Source: Mucilaginibacter sp. (GTDB lineage Bacteria > Bacteroidota > Bacteroidia > Sphingobacteriales > Sphingobacteriaceae). From it: 5,217 bases of DNA. The notes under the pieces are model-generated. The model made no database searches. It was not told the origin of the DNA and was given only the letters and a program-made list of their open reading frames with translations. The stretch covers positions 1 through 5,217 of the forward strand of contig JACMRC010000511.1 of assembly GCA_014376655.1 (NCBI GenBank), given 5' to 3'. The translations under genes were made by a program, and so were the position numbers. How positions within the stretch are numbered: position 1 is the first letter of the stretch; each line of letters begins with the position of its first letter. Of this stretch, positions 1 to 5,217 are shown in pieces.

Positions 1-1399
1 TAGCAGGGTATCCTTTTAAGTCTTTACGGACAACTGCCGCGTAAAAAGTATAAAACGGACTAATATTCTCAACCGGAAAATCGGTCCCCAAGGGCATCCA
101 GCCGTCTTGTTGGAGTAAGGCTTTATAGGCATAGGCCGATTTTAACCTGCCGGCACCTAACCGTTGGCCCGCCCAATACATATCAGATGTTGCGTGCGTA
201 GGTTGTACAGATGGAATAATATTATTCTGCCCAAACAAGGCCACATCCTCCGGCGCTACCACTTGCGAATGCTCTATGCGCCACCTGCGGTCGTTCTTGC
301 CTTTCAGGGCTGCTGCATATACCTTTAATATTACCCGGTTTGCCGAGTCGCCAATGGCATGGGTACACATCTGGAAGCCTTTCTCGGCTATCATTTTGGC
401 AACTTCCTCAAAATGTTTCTGGCTGCTTAATAAAAAACCGCTCCAGTTTTTCTTATCGGAGTATGGCTTTAACAAACACGCCCCGCGCGATCCTAATGCA
501 CCATCGGCATAAACCTTAAATGAGCGTACATCTAACCCAGGGGTTTTAAATACGCCGCGTTTAAATAAGTATTCATAGTTTTCGGGCTTATCGGCAAGCA
601 TTACATACATGCGCATTTTTAGTGAACCTTTATGTTGCAACTCGGCAATGGTGCTTACCATGGTATAAGGTAAGCCGCAATCGTCAACGGTGGTAAGGCC
701 TACTGCAAAGCAATTAGCTTGTGCGCTTAACAACGCATTTTGCATTATCTGTTCGTTTGGGTCGGGAATTTTACGGGTAACAATACCCACGGCATTATCA
801 ATTAATACACCGGTAAGTTTTCCGTTTATGGTTTCAATTTCGCCACCGGCAACTTTTTGCCCCGGTTTAATGCCTGCTACGTTTAAAGCCGCCTGGTTAG
901 CAATTGCCGCATGGCCATCAACCCTATGCAATATCACCGGGCGCACCGGGAACAACTCGTCCAGCTTGGCTTTATCCGGGAATTTTTTGCCGACCCATAA
1001 GTTTTGGTCCCAGCCATTGCCTATTATCCAGCCGTCGGTGTTGCGGTCGGCGTATGCTTTTACGGTATCAACAACCCCGTCCCAGCTTTTAATAGCTTTT
1101 AATGGCACTTGTTGCAGGCCCAGGCCATATTCATAAAAATGAGCATGCGCATCAATAAAACCGGGATATACGGCTTTGCCCTTAGCGTCAATAACCTCGC
1201 GGGCAAGGTATTTTTCTTCTAAAGTATCGGCGCTGCCAACTGATATAATTTTGCCGCCGCTTACTACAAATGCATTGGCGGTAGTAAACGCGCTATCTAC
1301 AGTATACACCACTGCATTTTTAACTAACAGGTCGGCATTATACTCTTTCTGTTTGCAGGCTGCAACAAAAAGCAGCAGGATGGGCCATGTTTTTTTCAT
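1..1399 (-). CDS. Amidohydrolase 3 family (YtcJ-like) lipoprotein, C-terminus outside window
   Basis: This is a metal-dependent hydrolase of the amidohydrolase superfamily, nearest to the YtcJ / N-substituted formamide deformylase group; the substrate cannot be told. Reading from the ATG at 1399-1397 gives 466 codons with no stop, so the frame runs off the window. Relatives are about 540-560 residues, so roughly 80-90 C-terminal residues are missing. Residues 1-14 form a short lipoprotein signal (two Lys, then a hydrophobic run) ending in the lipobox VAAC with Cys15, which also supports this start. The N-terminal beta-sandwich is followed by PGFIDAHAHF with metal ligands His85 and His87. Further candidate ligands are Lys295 in FKVYADGALGSR, His347 in CTHAIGD, His377 in RIEHSQ and Asp440 in LGTDFP. 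All core motifs are intact. It is predicted to be anchored to a membrane outside the cytoplasm. It is transcribed divergently from mutL and no functional link is seen. No Shine-Dalgarno sequence is visible, as is usual in Bacteroidota. Confidence 0.93.
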   Translation of the reverse strand, partial: MKKTWPILLLFVAACKQKEYNADLLVKNAVVYTVDSAFTTANAFVVSGGKIISVGSADTLEEKYLAREVIDAKGKAVYPGFIDAHAHFYEYGLGLQQVPLKAIKSWDGVVDTVKAYADRNTDGWIIGNGWDQNLWVGKKFPDKAKLDELFPVRPVILHRVDGHAAIANQAALNVAGIKPGQKVAGGEIETINGKLTGVLIDNAVGIVTRKIPDPNEQIMQNALLSAQANCFAVGLTTVDDCGLPYTMVSTIAELQHKGSLKMRMYVMLADKPENYEYLFKRGVFKTPGLDVRSFKVYADGALGSRGACLLKPYSDKKNWSGFLLSSQKHFEEVAKMIAEKGFQMCTHAIGDSANRVILKVYAAALKGKNDRRWRIEHSQVVAPEDVALFGQNNIIPSVQPTHATSDMYWAGQRLGAGRLKSAYAYKALLQQDGWMPLGTDFPVENISPFYTFYAAVVRKDLKGYPA

Positions 1400-1431
1400 A
1401 CAGGTGATGTGAGCTATAAATATATTACACT

Positions 1432-1461
1432 TAAAAGTATATACAAGTATCGGAAGATAAA
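1432..1461 (-). promoter_or_regulatory. Weak candidate Bacteroidota-type promoter for the amidohydrolase
   Basis: On the minus strand TACTTTTA (1439-1432) matches the Bacteroidota -7 consensus TAnnTTTG except at the last base. TTTA (1461-1458), 18 bases upstream, resembles the TTTG -33 element. Transcription would begin near 1425, about 25 bases before the start codon. The match is imperfect and the sequence is AT-rich, so chance agreement is quite possible. Confidence 0.25.
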
Positions 1462-1520
1462 GTTAGGCAGTAAAAATGATTTTTTATTAAGTGTGAACAG
1501 TCTTTGAGAACTGGGTGAGC

Positions 1521-1544
1521 TGAACGCGCGCCGTTTACTCACCC
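1521..1544 (+). repeat. Left terminal inverted repeat of the palindromic element
   Basis: It starts TGAACGCG and ends CCGTTTACTCACCC. It is the reverse complement of 1659-1682 except for two adjacent bases (CG here, AT in the partner). Confidence 0.85.
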
Positions 1545-1562
1545 CGCGGCACTTCGTGCGCG

Positions 1563-1591
1563 ACCCTCTCTTCGCTGCGCGGAAAGAGGGT
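1563..1591. repeat. Inner hairpin 1
   Basis: The stem begins with ACCCTCT (1563-1569) paired to AGAGGGT (1585-1591). After one mismatch it continues through five more pairs, one of them G-T, to a TGC loop at 1576-1578. Its right half, GCGGAAAGAGGGT (1579-1591), is also an exact inverted copy of 1608-1620. Confidence 0.85.
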
Positions 1592-1607
1592 TGTTTTAGA
1601 TTTTTAT

Positions 1608-1638
1608 ACCCTCTTTCCGCCAAAGGCGAATAGAGGGT
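1608..1638. repeat. Inner hairpin 2
   Basis: ACCCTCT (1608-1614) pairs with AGAGGGT (1632-1638). The stem continues, with two mismatches, through CGCC/GGCG to an AAA loop at 1622-1624. Its reverse complement closely resembles hairpin 1, so the two form an inverted pair. Confidence 0.85.
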
Positions 1639-1658
1639 GGTCCAGTGAAGCGTAGACC

Positions 1659-1682
1659 GGGTGAGTAAACGGATCGCGTTCA
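1659..1682 (-). repeat. Right terminal inverted repeat of the palindromic element
   Basis: It starts GGGTGAGTAAACGG and ends CGCGTTCA, and pairs with 1521-1544 at 22 of 24 positions. Confidence 0.85.
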
Positions 1683-1734
1683 AATGAACATCACCTTAAC
1701 ACAAAAAAAGCCCCAACTTATGCGCCCAATTAAT

Positions 1735-1742
1735 TAATTTAG
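1735..1742 (+). promoter_or_regulatory. Very weak candidate -7 element for mutL
   Basis: TAATTTAG matches TAnnTTTG with one mismatch and lies 34 bases before the mutL start codon. No TTTG-like -33 element is present at the expected spacing, so this is only a placeholder for a promoter that should lie between 1683 and 1776 or inside the palindromic element. Confidence 0.2.
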
Positions 1743-1776
1743 CACCGAAAACGTAATTGAAGGGGAAATTTTATAA

Positions 1777-3636
1777 ATGTCAGATATAATTCAGCTTTTA
1801 CCAGACTCTGTCGCTAACCAGATCGCCGCGGGCGAAGTGGTACAACGACCGGCATCTGCGGTGAAAGAACTGATAGAGAATGCTATTGATGCCGGGGCAG
1901 ACAAGATTCAGCTAATTGTTAAGGATGCCGGCAAATCATTGATACAAGTAATAGATAATGGCTGCGGCATGAGCGGTACCGACGCGCGCATGAGCTTTGA
2001 GCGCCACGCCACATCAAAAATTAAGAAAGCCGAGGATCTTTTTGCTATCCGTACCATGGGTTTCAGGGGCGAGGCTATGGCATCAATCGCCGCTATTGCG
2101 CAGGTTGAGCTAAAAACCCGCCGCCATGAAGATGAGTTAGGGACACAAATATTTATTGAAGCATCAGAAGTGATGAAGCAAGAGCCCTGCTCGGCAGTTG
2201 CCGGTACTTCTATATCCGTAAAGAACTTATTTTATAATATACCGGCGCGTCGTAACTTTTTAAAGAGCAACCCGGTAGAGATGCGCCATATTATTGACGA
2301 ATTTCAACGTATTTCTTTAGCGCATCCCGAGGTGTTCTTTACCCTGCACCACGATGGGCAGGAGGTTTATCACTTACCGGCTACCACATTAAAACAACGG
2401 GTTATCCACCTGTTTGGTAATAATTATAACCAGCGCCTGGTACCGGTTGAAGAGGATACTACTATTATTAACCTGCGTGGTTTTGTGGGCAAGCCCGAGT
2501 TTGCCAAACGTACCCGGGGCGAACAATTCTTCTTCGTAAACAACCGTTTTATAAAAGATCCGTACCTAAACCATGCGATACTTACGGCTTTTGAGGAGTT
2601 ATTGCCAGATGACACTTACCCGCTGTATGTGCTGTTTATTGATATCGATCCGTCAAAAATTGATATCAACGTACATCCCACAAAAACCGAGATAAAATAC
2701 CAGGACGAAAAAGCTATTTATGCCATTATCCGTTCTGCTGTAAAACGATCTTTAGGTAGATATAATATTACTCCAAGTTTAGACTTTGACCAGGAGAACA
2801 GCATTGAACACCTGATAACGCCTACACCGTTCGACCAGATAGTAGCGCCGGTTATTGCCTTCAATCCGGACTTTAACCCGTTTAGTAAGGACCGCGAACT
2901 GCCCTTTTTGCGCGATACCGGCGGCAGCCGCAGCAATCCAAACAGGATAAACCCTATCGCAAACAATTGGGATACTTTGTATGAGATCAGCAAAAAAGAT
3001 ACGAACACCCAACACGAGATCCATGTGGAAGAAACCGTAGCGGTTAATGACCAAGAGATAGCCAAATCAACCGATAGGCAGTTTTTCCAGGTGCATAACC
3101 GGTTTATCATGTCGCAGATCAAGTCGGGGTTTATGCTGATAAGCCAGCAGGCGGCGCACGAGCGTATTTTGTACGAGCGCTTTTTACAGCAACTACAAAA
3201 CCACTCGGGCGTAAGTCAGCAAAGTTTATTCCCGCAATCGCTTACACTAAACGGGGCCGATTTTGAGTTATTGAGAGAGTTGATGCCGGATATCCGTGCG
3301 CTGGGTTTTGATATCCGCGAGTTTGGTAAAAACACCGTGGTTGTAGAAGGAATACCCGCCGATCTAAACAATGTGGGCGAACACGAGTTATTAGAACGTT
3401 TGCTGGAGGGGTTTAAAAATAACCTGTCGATACTGAAACTGGATAAACGCGATAACCTTGCCCGGTCATTAGCCCGTAACGCGGCTATTAAAGCGGGAAC
3501 TAAGTTATCGTCTGAAGAAATGAACCAGTTGACTGATCAGCTTTTTGCCTGCCAAATGCCAAACGTAGCGCTAAATGGCAAGTCTGTAATTAGTACCTTT
3601 ACACTAAATGAATTAATAGAACGGTTTGAAAAATAA
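1777..3636 (+). CDS. mutL: DNA mismatch repair protein MutL
   Basis: MutL links mismatch recognition by MutS to downstream strand removal. The protein has 619 residues, normal for the family. The N-terminal GHKL ATPase domain is complete. It has QIAAGEVVQRPASAVKEL with catalytic Glu31, the Mg ligand Asn35 in ENAIDAGA, DNGCGM (60-65), RHATSKI (76-82), GFRGEA (95-100), LFYNIPARRNFLK (151-163) and DINVHPTK with Lys303. A variable linker covers about 333-430 and the C-terminal dimerisation domain about 434-619. In that domain the usual DQHAxxE endonuclease motif reads SQQAAHERILYE (456-467). The zinc-site positions are also changed: Arg567 replaces Cys in the ACK-type motif, and VALNGK (597-602) replaces the CPHGR-type motif. 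QQSLF (481-485) resembles a sliding-clamp-binding motif. The start follows GAAGGGG (1759-1765) at a long spacing of 11 bases, and the conserved N-terminus begins within a few residues. It is probably the first gene of an operon with the two rhomboid genes. Confidence 0.98.
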   Translation: MSDIIQLLPDSVANQIAAGEVVQRPASAVKELIENAIDAGADKIQLIVKDAGKSLIQVIDNGCGMSGTDARMSFERHATSKIKKAEDLFAIRTMGFRGEAMASIAAIAQVELKTRRHEDELGTQIFIEASEVMKQEPCSAVAGTSISVKNLFYNIPARRNFLKSNPVEMRHIIDEFQRISLAHPEVFFTLHHDGQEVYHLPATTLKQRVIHLFGNNYNQRLVPVEEDTTIINLRGFVGKPEFAKRTRGEQFFFVNNRFIKDPYLNHAILTAFEELLPDDTYPLYVLFIDIDPSKIDINVHPTKTEIKYQDEKAIYAIIRSAVKRSLGRYNITPSLDFDQENSIEHLITPTPFDQIVAPVIAFNPDFNPFSKDRELPFLRDTGGSRSNPNRINPIANNWDTLYEISKKDTNTQHEIHVEETVAVNDQEIAKSTDRQFFQVHNRFIMSQIKSGFMLISQQAAHERILYERFLQQLQNHSGVSQQSLFPQSLTLNGADFELLRELMPDIRALGFDIREFGKNTVVVEGIPADLNNVGEHELLERLLEGFKNNLSILKLDKRDNLARSLARNAAIKAGTKLSSEEMNQLTDQLFACQMPNVALNGKSVISTFTLNELIERFEK

Positions 3637-3654
3637 CCGATACGATATATAAAT

Positions 3655-4371
3655 ATGCAATCACCTTTCGCAAATCTCTCGCCGGTAGCAAAAAACCTGC
3701 TTATCATAAATATTATTTGCTTTATACCTTTCCTGTTATTCAACCCCGCAATGACAGACCAGGTTTATAACCTTGCCTCTGCACATTACTTTGATTCGCC
3801 GCTGTTTAAACCGTGGCAGCCTATAACCTATATGTTTTTTCATGGTGGTTGGATGCACATCATATTTAATATGTTCGCTTTGTATTCGTTCGGTGCTATT
3901 TTAGAGTACACTATGGGTCCAAAAAGGTTCCTTATATTTTATTTTGTTTGCGGACTTGGCGGTATAGCTTTACAATTGATTGTACAAGCATTTGAGGTAC
4001 ACGCTATAACCGGGAGCTTTACAATAGCATCCCCTGATTTAGAGGCATCTTATTTAGCTTATGGTTCAAAGGCGCAGGAACTATACAATATCTATCACAG
4101 TTCAATGGTAGGTGCATCGGGTGCCATATTTGGGTTGTTCATTGCTTTTGGCATGATGTTTCCAAATACCGAGTTACTTTTGATGTTTATACCTGTACCT
4201 GTTAAAGCTAAATATGTTATGGGGGTATATGTGTTAGTGGAACTATCATTAAGTGTAAGCCAGGTACAGGGCGATGATGTTGCGCACTTTGCGCATTTGG
4301 GTGGGGCTTTAATAGGCTTTATTTTAGTAAAGGCATGGCACTTACAAGGCCCTAAAGATTTTCAACATTAA
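3655..4371 (+). CDS. Rhomboid family intramembrane serine protease (first of two)
   Basis: Rhomboids are inner-membrane proteases that cut transmembrane helices using a Ser-His pair; the substrate here is unknown. The 238-residue protein has six hydrophobic segments, at about 12-30, 56-82, 91-112, 152-170, 184-202 and 209-227. The catalytic signature is complete: HxxxN in the second segment (His68, Asn72), GASG with nucleophile Ser155 at the start of the fourth, and catalytic His214 in HFAHLGGALIGF of the sixth. Glu84, Gly88 and Arg91 fit the conserved ExxxGxxR motif after segment two. The loop between segments three and four (about 113-150) is long and polar and should lie in the periplasm. 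The start is 18 bases after the mutL stop, with an AT-rich spacer and no Shine-Dalgarno sequence. It is probably translated from the mutL transcript. No signal peptide is needed, since the first helix inserts the protein. Confidence 0.96.
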   Translation: MQSPFANLSPVAKNLLIINIICFIPFLLFNPAMTDQVYNLASAHYFDSPLFKPWQPITYMFFHGGWMHIIFNMFALYSFGAILEYTMGPKRFLIFYFVCGLGGIALQLIVQAFEVHAITGSFTIASPDLEASYLAYGSKAQELYNIYHSSMVGASGAIFGLFIAFGMMFPNTELLLMFIPVPVKAKYVMGVYVLVELSLSVSQVQGDDVAHFAHLGGALIGFILVKAWHLQGPKDFQH

Positions 4372-4385
4372 GCTATTAGTATATC

Positions 4386-5217
4386 ATGACGTTGTGGCAA
4401 GAAATAAATAACAAAATGTTCCGGTCGGGTAGTAAACTATACCTTCTCATCGGTATTAATGTTGTTGTTTTTTTGGTGATAGGCGTATTATCCATATTTG
4501 AGAAGTTAGTATTCAGAACTACCATAGTTGACGACCTTACCCGCGAATATTTAAGCCTGCCCGCTTACCTGCCCAAACTGGCCATACGTTTCTGGACACC
4601 GGTTACCTATATGTTTTTACATGCAGGCATTTTCCATATCCTGTTTAATATGCTTTGGCTGTATTGGCTTGGGCAAATATTTGAAGAATATTTAGGCACC
4701 AAACGCACATTAGGCCTATATTTATTGGGCGGCTTGGCCGGTGCCGCGTTATTTTTGATCAGCTATAATGTTTTCCCTGCGTTTACGCAAAGCGGATTAA
4801 TGCTAAATAGTTCAGTAGTTGGTGCATCGGCAGCTGTTATGGCAATAATTGTTGGTGCCGCTACTATAGCGCCTAACTATACCATTTCGCTAATGTTTAT
4901 AGGTGCAGTGCGCTTAAAATGGTTGGTTATATTTTATCTGGTGATTGATTTTTTAGGCATAGTTGGGCCCAACGCCGGTGGCGAAATAGCCCACTTAGGC
5001 GGCGCATTATTTGGATTTGTGTATGTAAAACAGGTGCAGCAAGGGCGCGACATGGTGGGCTGGATAGCTAACCTGTTTAAGAAAAAATCTAAACTAAAAG
5101 TAGCATCAACAAATCGTGCAAAAGGATCACCTTCGGGGACACCACGGCAGGATGAGGTTGATCAGATATTAGATAAAATATCAAAAACGGGATATGAAAA
5201 CCTGAGTCAGCAGGAAA
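4386..5217 (+). CDS. Rhomboid family intramembrane serine protease with cytoplasmic tail (second of two), 3' end outside window
   Basis: The frame opens at ATG 4386, 14 bases after the previous stop, and stays open for 277 codons to the window edge. Six hydrophobic segments lie at about 18-38, 72-98, 107-127, 147-163, 178-195 and 201-216. Catalytic residues are present: HILFN (His84, Asn88), GASA with Ser148, and His203 in IAHLGGALFGF. The residue after the nucleophile is Ala, where most rhomboids, including the upstream one, have Gly. After the sixth helix comes a basic stretch (FKKKSKLK, 231-238), a short Ser/Thr/Pro-rich linker, and an acidic-hydrophobic motif DEVDQILDKISKTGYENLS (256-274). 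This tail resembles the short C-terminal domain of Bacteroidota rhomboids, which I recall as DUF6576; that assignment is from memory. Relatives of this design end shortly after the motif, so perhaps only 10-30 residues are missing. It is a diverged paralogue of the upstream gene, not a recent duplicate. Confidence 0.94.
   Translation, partial: MTLWQEINNKMFRSGSKLYLLIGINVVVFLVIGVLSIFEKLVFRTTIVDDLTREYLSLPAYLPKLAIRFWTPVTYMFLHAGIFHILFNMLWLYWLGQIFEEYLGTKRTLGLYLLGGLAGAALFLISYNVFPAFTQSGLMLNSSVVGASAAVMAIIVGAATIAPNYTISLMFIGAVRLKWLVIFYLVIDFLGIVGPNAGGEIAHLGGALFGFVYVKQVQQGRDMVGWIANLFKKKSKLKVASTNRAKGSPSGTPRQDEVDQILDKISKTGYENLSQQE

Larger units (their letters stand above)
1521..1682. mobile_element. MITE/REPIN-like palindromic element, 162 bp, no coding capacity
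   Basis: The ends are 24-bp inverted repeats (1521-1544 and 1659-1682) that match at 22 positions. Inside them, two hairpins (1563-1591 and 1608-1638) are near inverted copies of each other and flank an AT-rich centre (1592-1607), so almost the whole unit is one imperfect palindrome. It is more GC-rich than its AT-rich flanks and encodes no transposase. This is the architecture of a non-autonomous element moved in trans. The end repeats suggest a MITE, and the paired hairpin modules suggest a REPIN moved by a REP-associated tyrosine transposase. I see no convincing target-site duplication. Dispersal elsewhere in the genome is inferred from structure only. Confidence 0.7.
1400..1776. other. 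Divergent intergenic region
   Basis: These 377 bases separate two outward-transcribed genes, so both promoters should lie here. The left part (1400-1520) is AT-rich and carries a weak promoter candidate for the amidohydrolase. The centre (1521-1682) is a GC-rich palindromic element. The right part (1683-1776) is AT-rich and must hold the mutL leader. Apparent short open frames across the region have no recognisable product and run through the palindrome, so I call no gene here. Confidence 0.8.

Noticed and set aside
276..1412. Several plus-strand open frames of 62-148 codons
   Set aside because: They lie antisense to the amidohydrolase, whose minus-strand frame is open throughout and carries all family motifs.
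1563..1610. Hairpin 1 followed by a T-rich stretch as an intrinsic terminator on the plus strand
   Set aside because: No plus-strand gene ends upstream of it, and the genes on both sides are transcribed away from this point. The T-rich run is interrupted and is part of the symmetric centre of the element.
1414..1683. Minus-strand open frame of 89 codons in the intergenic region
   Set aside because: It runs straight through the palindromic element, its product is Arg/Ser-rich with no family resemblance, and its start lies at the edge of the inverted repeat. It is best explained by lack of stops in GC-rich repeat DNA.
1513..1689. Possible target-site duplication around the palindromic element (TGAAC at 1521-1525 and again at 1685-1689)
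   Set aside because: The left copy lies inside the terminal repeat and the right one is offset by two bases, so it is not a proper flanking direct repeat. Five bases can also match by chance.
2424..3743. Minus-strand open frames opposite mutL and the mutL-rhomboid junction
   Set aside because: They are antisense shadows of well-supported genes, and no recognisable domain is visible in their products.
4386..5217. Second rhomboid as a recent duplicate or broken copy of the first
   Set aside because: The two differ throughout, including loop lengths and tail, and the second keeps its catalytic Ser148 and His203 in an unbroken frame.
1..5217. CRISPR array, tRNA, rRNA or phage/defence genes
   Set aside because: No spaced direct repeats, tRNA-like cloverleaf, rRNA sequence or defence-type proteins were seen.

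Overview
The window looks like chromosomal DNA from a Bacteroidota member, most likely the Sphingobacteriaceae (Mucilaginibacter/Pedobacter type). The case rests on moderate GC, gene starts without strong Shine-Dalgarno sequences, a mutL followed at once by two rhomboid proteases, and a second rhomboid whose cytoplasmic tail is typical of this phylum. The genus is an inference, not a database result.

Layout: (1) 1-1399, minus strand: a lipoprotein amidohydrolase of the YtcJ-like amidohydrolase 3 family, with its C-terminus cut off by the window start. (2) 1400-1776: a divergent intergenic region that must hold the promoters of the genes on both sides. A 162-bp palindromic, MITE/REPIN-like element (1521-1682) sits in its middle, with 24-bp terminal inverted repeats and two internal hairpins. 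(3) 1777-3636, plus strand: mutL, complete. (4) 3655-4371 and 4386 to the window end, plus strand: two different rhomboid intramembrane serine proteases in tandem, the second open at the right edge.

mutL and the two rhomboid genes are co-directional with gaps of 18 and 14 nt, so they probably form one transcript that continues beyond the window. MutL acts in the cytoplasm in mismatch repair, while the rhomboids cut membrane proteins in the inner membrane. No direct functional link between them is visible. The amidohydrolase is transcribed away and appears unrelated.

Two points deserve most attention. MutL keeps a full ATPase domain and a plausible sliding-clamp motif, but the residues that make the C-terminal endonuclease of MutH-less bacteria are substituted at all three motifs I could place. 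The palindromic element can fold in two mutually exclusive ways and lies exactly between two divergent promoters. I see no clear evidence of a wholly new system; the rest is ordinary core-genome content.
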